Assembly (NCBI RefSeq): GCF_006539525.1
Contig: NZ_BJNE01000001.1
Coordinates: forward strand, 310,001-374,000
DNA: 64,000 nucleotides
Reading direction: 5' to 3'
Origin: Glutamicibacter nicotianae
GTDB taxonomy: Bacteria > Actinomycetota > Actinomycetes > Actinomycetales > Micrococcaceae
Below, piece by piece: positions 1 to 9,199 of this stretch (within the stretch, counting starts at the first letter, position 1; every line of letters begins with the position of its first letter). The translations under genes and the position numbers were made by a program. The notes beneath the pieces are model-generated. The model saw only the letters and a list, made by a program, of their open reading frames with translations, ran no database searches and had not been told where the DNA came from.

Positions 1-853
1 GGTTCAGCCTCTGCTTCTCTTGCGCGGGATCCGCGGTCCGGAGCCGAGTCACTTGGTCGACCTGATCGCTTAGCTTCCGGTCGATGTCTTGAGGGCATGA
101 GACCGCAGCGGCAATCTCTGCGTCCGTCGTCTGCGCCGTGAGTGCCTTCAGGAACACCGCCGCCGAGCCCTGCTCGCCGACGACCGGGAGGGTTCCGGTT
201 TTGTCCTTCTCCATCTTCCACCCGTCTATGACGCGTCGTACGCCCGCGGTCACGCTCGAGAGATCGTCGAGAAGCTGCACGGCTGAGGGCCGGTAAGAGA
301 TCTCCGCCTCTTTCTCGAGATAGGTGTCCCCGCAGTGCTCGTCATAAAGAGCGACTCGACCAAGAGCGGGATCTGCCGTGGCCCCGAGTGACGAAGTCTG
401 TTCGACCTCGCCGACGAGGAACGCTACTTCGCCGGACTGCTCTCCCGTGGATTCAGAGAACACATCAGGGAGGATGTCCGCCCGGTGACGCGCCCGCACC
501 ATTGACTGCAAGATCCGCGCATATCCGGACTTGCCGCTGCCGTTGTTACCGTAAACGACAGTCAGTCCCTCAGGTGCGAACGTCAGCTCTTGGTTCTCAG
601 CCAGTCGATTGACGTTCGACACGCCTTTGACCGCGAGGAGGCGCACAGGCTCGTCGTAGGCGCTTTCAGGGGCGGTGACCGAAGCGAGCCATCCACCTTC
701 AGGCGCGACAGTTGGCTTCTCGAACAGGCTCTTGGCGATCTCTTCGTATTCGTTCTCGCTGACCGTTTCGCCGGCAGCGATGCGCGCCAGTGTGCGCTGT
801 TGCCACCAGGGACGGGTAGCGATCCATTCGAGTACGTCTTCGTAAGCGGTCAC
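1..853 (-). CDS. AAA family ATPase of the restriction island (partial, C-terminus outside window)
   Basis: About 284 N-terminal residues are visible; the gene leaves the window at base 1. The GTG at 853 is the first start in the open frame after the hsdR stop at 928. A Walker A motif, GNNGSGKS, lies at about residues 102-109, preceded by a leader rich in acidic residues and Trp, and followed by a stretch reading RVALYDEHCGDTYL. The motif position and the lack of any membrane or methylase signature suit a large SMC/RloC-like ATPase of the kind often carried by type I restriction loci. Substrate and partners are not known. It is last in the operon, 74 bases behind hsdR, so co-transcription is likely. 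A nuclease or HNH domain beyond the window edge (as in RloC) cannot be ruled in or out. Confidence 0.8.
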   Translation of the reverse strand, partial: MTAYEDVLEWIATRPWWQQRTLARIAAGETVSENEYEEIAKSLFEKPTVAPEGGWLASVTAPESAYDEPVRLLAVKGVSNVNRLAENQELTFAPEGLTVVYGNNGSGKSGYARILQSMVRARHRADILPDVFSESTGEQSGEVAFLVGEVEQTSSLGATADPALGRVALYDEHCGDTYLEKEAEISYRPSAVQLLDDLSSVTAGVRRVIDGWKMEKDKTGTLPVVGEQGSAAVFLKALTAQTTDAEIAAAVSCPQDIDRKLSDQVDQVTRLRTADPAQEKQRLN

Positions 854-927
854 TTTGTCTCGTTCCGTATGAGGTGGTCAGGGATGGCCTGGGCTCGTGC
901 GAATTCCGTGGAGCGCTCCCGGCGAGT

Positions 928-3870
928 TCAGGCCGCGTTCGTCCGGTAAGTTGCCTTGAACACGGCTTCTTCGAGCCAGTGTTTGAAGCTCTCGTTGTCC
1001 TGGAAAGCCTTGAACAGTTGCGTCTCGTCGGATATGAGGCCGAGCATGGCTTTGCCCAGCGCCCTGTTCATCTCGACGCGGGCGTTCACGGGGTCATCAT
1101 TGGCCTGTGCGTTGCGGTACGCCTCGTCTTCCGCGACCAAGCGAGGGATTTCCTCCGTTATGCGACGCTGGATCCGGTCGCTGTCTTCCCACTCGATGTT
1201 CCCGAAGTAGTCATTGAAGCTCTTCACGATCTCCGAAAGCCTCTCAAGCTCGGCGTCGGCACGATGCCCGCCGCCTGCAGCCGGGACGGGAGCGAGCTCA
1301 CCGTCCTCGTCGTCGAGCACGATCTTCATCGCATTCTGCTTCTCGGCCCGGTACGATTCCAAGTCGATGTTCTCCAGAATGCCGGCTGCGAGGTCCTCCT
1401 CCTTAGGCGCAGGAAGCTTCGGTACGAGATGGTCGAGGAAGATCGATCGCTTCTCCCATTCGAGGCTGCCGTAGGGAAGGACGGTGGACAGGAAGTTATA
1501 GGTGCGCAAGAACGCCTTGGCGTTGGCCTTGAACGACACTTGGTCGTCTTCGTCAGGAAGCTCCACGTATTCGGCCACGCAGACGTCAAGGAGAGGATCC
1601 AGCTTTTCGCGGCTCTCCCCCGCCAGGTAACGCGTGACGAACTTGTCGACATGTTCGGGCGTGTAAATGGGGGCTGCGTCAAGCTCAGTGACGAGGTCGT
1701 GCAGCTTGTTCGGGTCGGTTTCCTGCGCCAGCAGTGTGGTCCGATAGTACGGCTCGAATGCACGCTGTATATCCTCGGCGTCGTTAGCGAAATCGAGCAC
1801 GAATGTGTCGTGCTTCGCGGGGTGCGCCCGGTTGAGCCGTGAAAGAGTCTGTACGGCGAGCACGCCGGAGAGGGTCTTGTCCACGTACATCGTGTGAAGG
1901 AGCGGCTCGTCGTAGCCCGTCTGGAATTTGTTCGCGACCACGAGGATCCGATACGGCTCCGTCTTCACGTGCTCCGCGATGGCGTTCGAGGGGAATCCGT
2001 TCAGGCTCGCCTCGGTGACCTTCTGGCCCTTGTAGTCGTGCTCGCCGGAGAAGGCTACGATCACCTGGTACGGGCTCTTGCGTTCGGAGAGCGCATCTCG
2101 CAGCGCGTGGAAGTATTCGATGCAGCGCGCGATCGAGGCAGTGACGACCATGGCACGGGCCTCGCCGCCGATTTTGCGCTTGGTGACCACTTGGGAGTGG
2201 AAATGCTCGATCATGATTGCGGCCTTTTGTGCGATCGCGTGTTTGTTGCCCTCGACGTAGGCGCGAAGCTTTTTCGACGCGCGCTTCGCATCGAACTCGG
2301 GGTCGTCCTCGACGGTCTTCATTAGCTTGTAGTAGCTGCCGACGGGTGCGTAGTTTCCCAACACGTCGACGATGAAGCCTTCCTGAATCGCTTGCTTCAT
2401 CGTGTACGAGTGAAACGGCCGGTGGCCGACCTCGCCGTCAGGCTGCGCGAATCGCTCGCCGAACATTTCGAGCGTCTTGTTCTTCGGCGTCGCCGTGAAT
2501 GCGAAGTAGCTGGCGTTCGGCAACAGCTTCTTGCTCTCGATGATCCGGTTGATCTGGTCCTCGACCGTGTCCTCGTCGCTGGCGCTGGCACCGGACAGAG
2601 CATGCGAGACCGCCGCGGACGTCTTGGACCCCTGGGACGAATGCGCTTCGTCGATCACAATGGCGAAAGTGCGGTCGCGGTGATCCGCGCCGATATCATC
2701 CAGGATGTAGGGGAACTTCTGCACCGTAGTGACGATGATCTTCTTACCGGCGGTGATCGCGCGCCGCAGGTCACCAGATCGATCGGCGTGAACGACGGTA
2801 GACCCAACCTGCAGGAACGACTTGATCGTCTGCGTTAGCTGGTTGTCGAGGACGACGCGATCGGTCACCACGATGACCGAATCGAACGCGGTCCGACCGC
2901 CGTGCGCGGCCTCGGTGAGCTGGTGGGTCAGCCACGCGATCGAGTTGGACTTCCCGCTGCCCGCGGAGTGCTGGATCAGGTAGCGGCGGCCGGCACCGCG
3001 GGCTTCAACGTCGGCGAGCAATCGCCGGACGACGTCGAGCTGGTGGTAGCGGGGGAAGATCGCCTTCGAGACTTTCTTCCCGGTCCTCGGTTTCTTTTCG
3101 ACGACGACCTGCGCGTAGTTCTCGATGATCCCGGCGAGGCTCTGCGGGGAGAGCACCTGCCGCCAGAGGTAGTCTGTCATGATCCCGTCGGGGTTCGGCG
3201 GGTTGCCGGCCCCGTCATTGAATCCCTGGTCGAAGGGAAGGAACCACGAGGACGGGCCCTTGAGCTCGGTGCAGAAGCGCACTCGCTGATCGTCGAGCGC
3301 GAAGTGGGCGATCGTACGCCCGAACGCGAACAGCGGCTCTCGCGGGTCCCGGTCCCGCTGATACTGCTGCACCGCGTCGTCGACCGTCTGCTTCGTGATG
3401 TTGTTCTTCAGCTCGAATGTGAACACCGGCAGCCCGTTGACGAACGCTACGAGGTCCACGGCGTCTCCGGTGTTGCTGACACTGTGGTGCACCTGACGCG
3501 TGATCACGAATCGGTTCGCGTCGAAGAGATCGGCGGCCTTCACATTACCCTCTGCTGGGGTCGGGTAATACAGATCGACGTGGTGCCCGAGATGGGCGAC
3601 ACCGTTGCGGAGCACGTGGACGAGCCCGCGCTTCGTGATCTCGCCCTGGAGGCGGGCCAGGAACTTGTGACGCACTGGGGAATCGTCTGCCAGCCCGAGC
3701 GGATCGATGAGGCTCGGCTGCGTGGCTTCGAGGAAGGCAGCGAAATCACCGAGGTCGAGGGCATACGAAGCGACATAGTCCGTCGGCGAGCCTTCAGTCC
3801 AGCCGCCCTCGACCATCTGCTTGACGATAAGCGTCTCCAGGCTCTCCTCGTTGAGATGCTGCATGCTCAC
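928..3870 (-). CDS. hsdR: Type I restriction enzyme, R (HsdR) subunit
   Basis: 980 residues, normal for HsdR. It is the motor and nuclease of the HsdR2M2S complex: it translocates DNA with ATP and cleaves at a distance from unmodified sites. In order it shows a PD-(D/E)XK-type nuclease region (Asp139, then ELK at 153-155, then QxxxY near 165-170), a Walker A HSAGSGKS at 301-308, a DEAH box at 407-410, the helicase motif TATPK, and late motifs around GYDEP and LSRLNR. All key residues are present, so it should be active. The ATG at 3870 overlaps the end of hsdS by four bases (ATGA), which implies translational coupling. The long readings on the opposite strand here are shadows of this gene. 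Confidence 0.96.
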   Translation of the reverse strand: MSMQHLNEESLETLIVKQMVEGGWTEGSPTDYVASYALDLGDFAAFLEATQPSLIDPLGLADDSPVRHKFLARLQGEITKRGLVHVLRNGVAHLGHHVDLYYPTPAEGNVKAADLFDANRFVITRQVHHSVSNTGDAVDLVAFVNGLPVFTFELKNNITKQTVDDAVQQYQRDRDPREPLFAFGRTIAHFALDDQRVRFCTELKGPSSWFLPFDQGFNDGAGNPPNPDGIMTDYLWRQVLSPQSLAGIIENYAQVVVEKKPRTGKKVSKAIFPRYHQLDVVRRLLADVEARGAGRRYLIQHSAGSGKSNSIAWLTHQLTEAAHGGRTAFDSVIVVTDRVVLDNQLTQTIKSFLQVGSTVVHADRSGDLRRAITAGKKIIVTTVQKFPYILDDIGADHRDRTFAIVIDEAHSSQGSKTSAAVSHALSGASASDEDTVEDQINRIIESKKLLPNASYFAFTATPKNKTLEMFGERFAQPDGEVGHRPFHSYTMKQAIQEGFIVDVLGNYAPVGSYYKLMKTVEDDPEFDAKRASKKLRAYVEGNKHAIAQKAAIMIEHFHSQVVTKRKIGGEARAMVVTASIARCIEYFHALRDALSERKSPYQVIVAFSGEHDYKGQKVTEASLNGFPSNAIAEHVKTEPYRILVVANKFQTGYDEPLLHTMYVDKTLSGVLAVQTLSRLNRAHPAKHDTFVLDFANDAEDIQRAFEPYYRTTLLAQETDPNKLHDLVTELDAAPIYTPEHVDKFVTRYLAGESREKLDPLLDVCVAEYVELPDEDDQVSFKANAKAFLRTYNFLSTVLPYGSLEWEKRSIFLDHLVPKLPAPKEEDLAAGILENIDLESYRAEKQNAMKIVLDDEDGELAPVPAAGGGHRADAELERLSEIVKSFNDYFGNIEWEDSDRIQRRITEEIPRLVAEDEAYRNAQANDDPVNARVEMNRALGKAMLGLISDETQLFKAFQDNESFKHWLEEAVFKATYRTNAA

Positions 3871-5255
3871 TCCCCCAGGCTCTCGCTCAGTGCTTCCTCG
3901 AATTCATCGTCGAGGATCGTGTCAAGCTCGTCAAACACATCGGGCGCATCTGGCAGCGTCGCCGCGATGGCACGCACATCAACTTGCCCCGTCACCACGT
4001 CTGCGACCAGTCGAGCCCGGAATTCGTGGAGTAAGGCAAGCTCCTGGGTCATTCGTGAGACAACGGAAATTGATTCAGCGTTTATCTTCGCGATGGCGGC
4101 GGCAACCTCGCGTTGTTCCACATATGGAGGAACTATCACATGTAAGGCTCCAAAGCGGGAAGAACTAAGATTTGCCTGATGCAGGCTAACAAGTGCCTGG
4201 CTGCGCGCGTATGCGAGGAACGCAATATCGTTCAACAGATAAGTGGCCCATTCTGCATCAACGTCGCTGGCTACTCGACAACGCACCAAATACGACGCGA
4301 AGGTCAGATTTTCACAATCACCCAGCACCCGGCCAACTTTGCCGACAAGATCCGCGCTGTTCGTTCGGTTGAACAGCAAATCATCCGGACGAAGATCAAG
4401 TCCTTTCGGAACCTCGGCGAGGCCTCCGCGTCGAATAACTCTCACACGGCCATTTTGAATCTCACCCATGCCAACTGCGGTGATTGGCCCTTCGCCCGTT
4501 GAGCTCTCGGACGTCCCATAGGCCATGGACGAAAACAACCGCTTGACTGGTGCAACTGCCCAGCGCCTAGGTATCGAGTCGACCCACGGCAAATCAACGT
4601 CTCGAAGATCTAACGAGTCAACACCGCATGTGATCAATTCGTGGACACTCTGTTGATTCTGTTCTTCTATGAGGGCGATGAGGCGGCGCTTCGCGGCGAT
4701 GGCTGTTTCGATGCGGGCATTCGCGTAGTCGAGGTACTTCACGATCGTGGCCTGCTCTTCCAAAGGCGGGACCGGGAGAATTTCGACAGACAGCTTTGAA
4801 TAATCGATATTCTGACCTTCTCGAATCCCAGTCACCGCGAGCGTAAGCGAGTCCACGAAGGGTTTCGATTTGAACAGGTAAGTCAGATAGTCGCGATAGC
4901 CGTCGCTGTTGGCAGTTAGTACTGTATAGGCAGGCGAGATGATGCCGCGATGATGGCATCGTTCGATACCTCCTTGAAACGATCGCAAGCTAATCACAAA
5001 ATCGCCGACTTCAACCAACTTGAGCAGGTGAAGATCCTTGGAAGCCGTTACAGTTCGCGTCCCGTATTCGGACTTCCTGATCACACCGTGACTTTGGGTA
5101 GCAGCCAACAGAGGTTCATCGGGGTAGCCTTTGTCCACACGTTCACTCAGCAGAGACTTCGTCCGCGCCGTCTTCCAATGCGCAGGAATCACAGGCAACC
5201 AGGGACTCGAAGTCGACGAATATTCCGCATGCCTCGGGAGGTCTCTAAACATCAC
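3867..5255 (-). CDS. hsdS: Type I restriction enzyme, specificity (HsdS) subunit
   Basis: 462 residues with the usual layout of two variable target recognition domains, each followed by a conserved helical spacer (the first around residues 170-210 with 'LEEQATIVKYLDYANARIE', the second near the C-terminus with 'EQREVAAAIAKINAE'). HsdS reads the bipartite DNA site and holds the HsdM and HsdR subunits. It overlaps the upstream DUF262/DUF1524 gene by four bases (start 5255, upstream stop 5252) and hsdR by four bases. Base composition is visibly lower in GC than the core genes further right, as expected for a horizontally shared specificity gene. The recognition sequence cannot be read from the protein alone. 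Confidence 0.93.
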   Translation of the reverse strand: MMFRDLPRHAEYSSTSSPWLPVIPAHWKTARTKSLLSERVDKGYPDEPLLAATQSHGVIRKSEYGTRTVTASKDLHLLKLVEVGDFVISLRSFQGGIERCHHRGIISPAYTVLTANSDGYRDYLTYLFKSKPFVDSLTLAVTGIREGQNIDYSKLSVEILPVPPLEEQATIVKYLDYANARIETAIAAKRRLIALIEEQNQQSVHELITCGVDSLDLRDVDLPWVDSIPRRWAVAPVKRLFSSMAYGTSESSTGEGPITAVGMGEIQNGRVRVIRRGGLAEVPKGLDLRPDDLLFNRTNSADLVGKVGRVLGDCENLTFASYLVRCRVASDVDAEWATYLLNDIAFLAYARSQALVSLHQANLSSSRFGALHVIVPPYVEQREVAAAIAKINAESISVVSRMTQELALLHEFRARLVADVVTGQVDVRAIAATLPDAPDVFDELDTILDDEFEEALSESLGE

Positions 5256-7117
5256 GCGCCCTCCTCGATCCCAGTATTCCCGTAAAGATCCGCTGGTTCC
5301 CAGACTTGGCTTGCGATGGCTCGATATAACTCTCCACGTTCGGTGATCGACTTTGCGGTGAAGGCTTCGTACGGACGGAAATGGAGTCCGCTGTCGGCCA
5401 CAAAGCGCAGGAAGCCAGGATTCTTCTCGTACGCCTGCGGATCAAGCGATGCAGCAAGGAGATTCTGGGAGTAGTAGCGCGGGCGCTTCTGCTCGTAGGT
5501 GTCGTCGTTGTAGCTGCCGTTGTGCTGCTTAGGAAGAAGCAGCAGGTCACCGATACGGTTGCGGTGGCGCGCGAAGTCGGACTCCTGTGGGAACTCGTCC
5601 GTGTGTCGGCTCGGGTGGTTTGCCCAGATGTGTTCGACCTCGTACCGCACGCCGTTACCTCCGGTCAGCTCGACGTAGTTCGATGCGAAACCTGAGCATG
5701 TCGTGACGTGGTCGGTGATGCGTGCGAGGACCCGATGCAGTTGCGCTCTGTTCTGCTGGTGCACGACTAGGTCGTCGTTCGTATCGAACTTCTCCGCCTC
5801 GTTCAATAGGTAGCGGTGGAGCTCCCGGGCGAGTTCTCCCACGCTGAGCCCACGAACACGGAACATGAGCGTCGTCATCGCATATTGCATCGTGGAGTAG
5901 TCAGTCGAACGCGAGTTCCAGATGCGCCAAGCGAGCAGGATGTCGATGAACCTGCCGACGATTTCCAGCTTCGTGTCGACGGTTACGACGTCGTCCTCGA
6001 TGCACAGTGGTGCGAGCAGCATCTGATCTTGCAAGGTGAAGCGGTGATCTGCGTTGAATCGGATGAATCGTAGCGGGCTCGCGGCGTCAAACGATAACTT
6101 GGCCCGTGAGATGCGCTCGTACTGGCGCGCGTAGAAATCCAGGTTGCGGGTCACGAAGTCGCTGAACGCGTCGGACGACTCCAGCCCGACCCGCTTGGCA
6201 TCGTTACGTAGCCAGCGGTGGAACTCAGTGCCGATCCGATCCCAGTCCTGTGGTGTGGCATCCTTCTTGCGCTCACGGATTCTGGTCGAGTACTGGCTGC
6301 GCAACCACGTCTTTAGGAAGTCGGAGCTAAGTCCCTCGCCGAGGTCTTCGAGCCGGCGCATCCATGACCGCCAGAGATCGTTAGCCGCCGCGCGCGGTTT
6401 CCCGTCGTCAATATTCGCCAGCAGGTATCCCTTTAGCATGTCAGCCGGAGTGAGCTTGAGTCCGCGATCGTTCATTGTCTCGAAGATCGCGTACGCGTCA
6501 TCATCGTTATAAGCGGTGATCTGTACGATCTGGACACGGTCTTTCAGCCAGTCGATGAAGTAGGGCAATACCTCGCTCTTGAGCTCGTCCGGGAAAAGCC
6601 CTTCGATCTCGCTGTACCGCGATACGAGCGTGCTCACCGACTCAACGGACTCGGGCAGCGCTTCAAACTCGCCAGTTTCGAAGAGACCGTGCATGCAGTC
6701 ATTGCGATCGGGGACGTCAAGGTTGAACGACTTCTCGCCGTACGACTCGGAGTAGATTAGCTCGTCGATCTTCACTTCTGGGGTTCCGAGCTCCGCCTGC
6801 AGGCGTCGCAGGTATGTAAGGAGCAAGGTGAGCGTTGTGAGGCGCTGTTGTCCATCGACGATGAACGGCTGATTACCTTTCTGGGAGATGATGATCGATC
6901 CAAGATAGTAACCTGGGTAGCCGCCCACGTCCGTGCGCTTGTGGTCAGAGCTGTAGAGCTGCAGGAACTTCCCAGTAAGGTCAGTGATAAGCTCGGCGAG
7001 CTGCTTCGATTCCCACTTGTACTCGCGCTGGTAGTAGTCGATCGAGTACTTCTTGTCCTTCAGTACCTCCGAAATCGTCTTAGCGTATCCGTCGATGCTG
7101 TTCGCGCGTTCGCTCAT
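5252..7117 (-). CDS. DUF262/DUF1524 (GmrSD/SspE-like) nuclease embedded in the hsd operon
   Basis: 621 residues. The N-terminal DUF262 domain contains the diagnostic DGQQR motif at 88-92, a ParB/Srx-like nucleotide-binding motif. The C-terminal DUF1524 domain carries an HNH-like motif with VEHIWANH at 494-501 and a following N/D-rich segment around 520-540 (RIGDLLLL, KQHNGSYND). In GmrSD (type IV) and SspE, proteins with these two domains use nucleotides and cut modified phage DNA or nick DNA in a modification-dependent way. Here the gene sits between hsdM and hsdS with four-base overlaps on both sides, so it is made together with the type I system. The likely role, by inference, is a second layer against phages whose modified DNA escapes HsdR. 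The usual Asn of the second motif reads Asp (IGDL rather than IGNL). Confidence 0.88.
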   Translation of the reverse strand: MSERANSIDGYAKTISEVLKDKKYSIDYYQREYKWESKQLAELITDLTGKFLQLYSSDHKRTDVGGYPGYYLGSIIISQKGNQPFIVDGQQRLTTLTLLLTYLRRLQAELGTPEVKIDELIYSESYGEKSFNLDVPDRNDCMHGLFETGEFEALPESVESVSTLVSRYSEIEGLFPDELKSEVLPYFIDWLKDRVQIVQITAYNDDDAYAIFETMNDRGLKLTPADMLKGYLLANIDDGKPRAAANDLWRSWMRRLEDLGEGLSSDFLKTWLRSQYSTRIRERKKDATPQDWDRIGTEFHRWLRNDAKRVGLESSDAFSDFVTRNLDFYARQYERISRAKLSFDAASPLRFIRFNADHRFTLQDQMLLAPLCIEDDVVTVDTKLEIVGRFIDILLAWRIWNSRSTDYSTMQYAMTTLMFRVRGLSVGELARELHRYLLNEAEKFDTNDDLVVHQQNRAQLHRVLARITDHVTTCSGFASNYVELTGGNGVRYEVEHIWANHPSRHTDEFPQESDFARHRNRIGDLLLLPKQHNGSYNDDTYEQKRPRYYSQNLLAASLDPQAYEKNPGFLRFVADSGLHFRPYEAFTAKSITERGELYRAIASQVWEPADLYGNTGIEEGA

Positions 7118-9087
7118 GCGAGGTCTCCTGCAATCTCGGCGATCAGGTTGTCGGTTTCCGCCTCAAGGGCACGAATGTCTGCCTGGATCTCAGCCAGAGA
7201 ACGCATAGGGACAGGCTTGTAGAAATGACGAGTGAAGGAAATCTCGTAGCCGATCTTCGTCTTCGAATTGTCGATCCAAGCATCCGGCGCGTACGGCTCG
7301 ACCTCGCGGCGGAAGAAAGCTTCTACACCGTCATCGTATTCACCAACCGGTTCGGTCAGCGGCACTTGCTCGGTGTCACGCAGTTCCGTGTCGGGTTCGT
7401 ACTCAACGACTCGGGTGCGACCGTCGATGATCGCTTCGTACCGGCCATGTAGTGGATCAGGCTTCGCCGAATATGGGAGGGCCTTCCGGATGACCGGCGG
7501 CGCAGTCTCGTCGCGCACGCCGTCTTCCTTCAACTGTTTGATCTCTTTTGCGGTGTACACACGGTTTGCATCGGTCCCGGCAAGCCTGAGCGGACGCTCG
7601 ACGGTGATCTTACGGTAACCGAAGTCGACGCCATCGAAGACTTTCGAGTGATCGGTGTCCGCGTAGTCGTCGAACGCCGCGAAGGCGTCAAGCACCTTGT
7701 CGGCGTCCGCTGCGCTGACTTCAACGCCCTTCTCGCCGAGGTTCTTACGTAAGGGTGTCGCCCAATCGGTTGCGTCGATGAGCTGCACTTTGCCCCTGCG
7801 ACGATCCTCCTTACGATTCGAAAGAACCCACACATAGGTTGCGATGCCCGTGTTGTAGAACATCTTCAACGGCAGCGCGACGATGGCCTCGAGCCAGTCA
7901 TTCTCGATGATCCAACGGCGAATATTACTCTCCCCCTGTCCCGCATCACCGGTGAACAACGAAGACCCGTTGTGCACGGACGCGATGCGGGACCCACGAG
8001 CCGTATCATGCTTCATCTTCGAGATGAGGTTCGCCAGGAACATCAGTTGTCCGTCGCTGCTGCGAGTGACGAGCGAGTATTCTGGGTCTCCGCCGTGGGT
8101 AACGACAAATCGCGGGTCGATGATCTTTTTTGCTCCGCCGAGGCGGTCCTGGTCCGTTTTCCAGCTCTTGCCGTACGGCGGGTTCGAGAGCATGAAATCG
8201 AATTCTTGCCCCGAAAACGCGTCGTTCGAGAGGGTTGAGTATTCGGGACCCCCGACGATGTTGTCGGCTTCGGCACCTTCACCCTTCAAGATCAGATCAG
8301 CCTTCGCAATCGCATAAGTCTCGGCGTTGATCTCCTGCCCGTAGAGGTGCGTGGAGATCTTCTTGCCTGACGGCTCGGTTAGTTGCTTCAGAGTCTCTTC
8401 GGCGACAGTCAGCATGCCGCCGGTGCCCATGGCCCCGTCGTACAGCCGGTACGTGCCCGAAGGAATCTGATCAGCGATCGGCTCGAACATCAACCGCGTC
8501 ATCAAGCGCACGGCGTCACGAGGAGTCCAGTGTTCGCCTGCCTCCTCGTTGTTGTCCTCGTTGAATTTCCGCACCAACTCCTCAAAGACGGTGCCCATCC
8601 CGTGGTTGTCAATACCGCGCGGAGACAAGTCAAGGTCGGGACTGAGAAACTTCTCGATCAGAGACCCAAGGGCATCGGCCTTGGTCAGGCGCGGGAGCTG
8701 GTGGCGAAGCTCGAAGTTATCGATGATCTCCTGTACGTTCGGAGAGAAGCCATCGAGGTAGGCCTCGAAGTTCTGTCGCAATCGTGTTGCATTCGAGATG
8801 CTGCGAAGATCCTTGAGGGTGAAGCCGGAGTAATTATAGAAATCCTGCTTCGCCGCCTGCCGAAGCGGACCATCCTGATTGGCGATACCCGCATCATCAA
8901 GCATCGCCTTCATCGCCTTGACAGCGTCACGCGTGGGCTCCAAAACGCTGTCTAGGCGTCGAAGTACCGTGAACGGCAGGATCACGTCACGGTACTTGCC
9001 TCGCACGTAAAGGTCGCGAAGCACGTCATCGGCGATACTCCAGATCAGTGACACGATCCGAGCATGATCCAAAGGGCTGTTCGACAA
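7114..9087 (-). CDS. hsdM: Type I restriction-modification, methylase (HsdM) subunit
   Basis: 657 residues from the TTG at 9087. This is an N6-adenine methyltransferase that marks host sites and, with HsdS, forms the trimeric methylase. An N-terminal HsdM_N helical domain is followed by HWTPR (about 186-190), SAM motif I DGAMGTGG (about 217-224) and catalytic motif IV NPPY (about 302-305). I chose TTG 9087 because an AAGGAAG ribosome site lies just upstream. The in-frame GTG at 9135 has no ribosome site and overlaps the apparent -10 box. The stop overlaps the start of the DUF262/DUF1524 gene by four bases. It is the first gene of the leftward operon hsdM, DUF262/DUF1524, hsdS, hsdR, AAA. Confidence 0.94.
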   Translation of the reverse strand: MSNSPLDHARIVSLIWSIADDVLRDLYVRGKYRDVILPFTVLRRLDSVLEPTRDAVKAMKAMLDDAGIANQDGPLRQAAKQDFYNYSGFTLKDLRSISNATRLRQNFEAYLDGFSPNVQEIIDNFELRHQLPRLTKADALGSLIEKFLSPDLDLSPRGIDNHGMGTVFEELVRKFNEDNNEEAGEHWTPRDAVRLMTRLMFEPIADQIPSGTYRLYDGAMGTGGMLTVAEETLKQLTEPSGKKISTHLYGQEINAETYAIAKADLILKGEGAEADNIVGGPEYSTLSNDAFSGQEFDFMLSNPPYGKSWKTDQDRLGGAKKIIDPRFVVTHGGDPEYSLVTRSSDGQLMFLANLISKMKHDTARGSRIASVHNGSSLFTGDAGQGESNIRRWIIENDWLEAIVALPLKMFYNTGIATYVWVLSNRKEDRRRGKVQLIDATDWATPLRKNLGEKGVEVSAADADKVLDAFAAFDDYADTDHSKVFDGVDFGYRKITVERPLRLAGTDANRVYTAKEIKQLKEDGVRDETAPPVIRKALPYSAKPDPLHGRYEAIIDGRTRVVEYEPDTELRDTEQVPLTEPVGEYDDGVEAFFRREVEPYAPDAWIDNSKTKIGYEISFTRHFYKPVPMRSLAEIQADIRALEAETDNLIAEIAGDLA

Positions 9088-9134
9088 GGGACTTCCTTCT
9101 TGTTTGCGAGAAAGCGATCGGTGAGATTGATCCA

Positions 9135-9164
9135 CTATTACATATCAAAATACTTTTCAGACAA
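9135..9164 (-). promoter_or_regulatory. Probable promoter of the restriction operon
   Basis: On the minus strand TTGTCT (9164-9159) and TAATAG (9140-9135) are separated by 18 bases. Transcription would begin around 9126, leaving a short leader before the TTG start of hsdM. The surrounding bases are A/T rich. Consensus match only; there is no direct evidence. Confidence 0.5.
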
Positions 9165-9199
9165 TTAATCAGCGCCCGGTATACGATCATGTGTCGGGA

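Noticed and set aside
874-4179. Long plus-strand readings (322 and 425 residues) across hsdR and hsdS
   Set aside because: They are antisense to genes with full type I motifs; their residues are low-complexity and rich in Arg, Val, Leu and Glu, as expected from shadows in high-GC DNA.
9088-9135. Extended hsdM start at GTG 9135
   Set aside because: No ribosome site; the GTG overlaps the apparent -10 box, while TTG 9087 has AAGGAAG just upstream.
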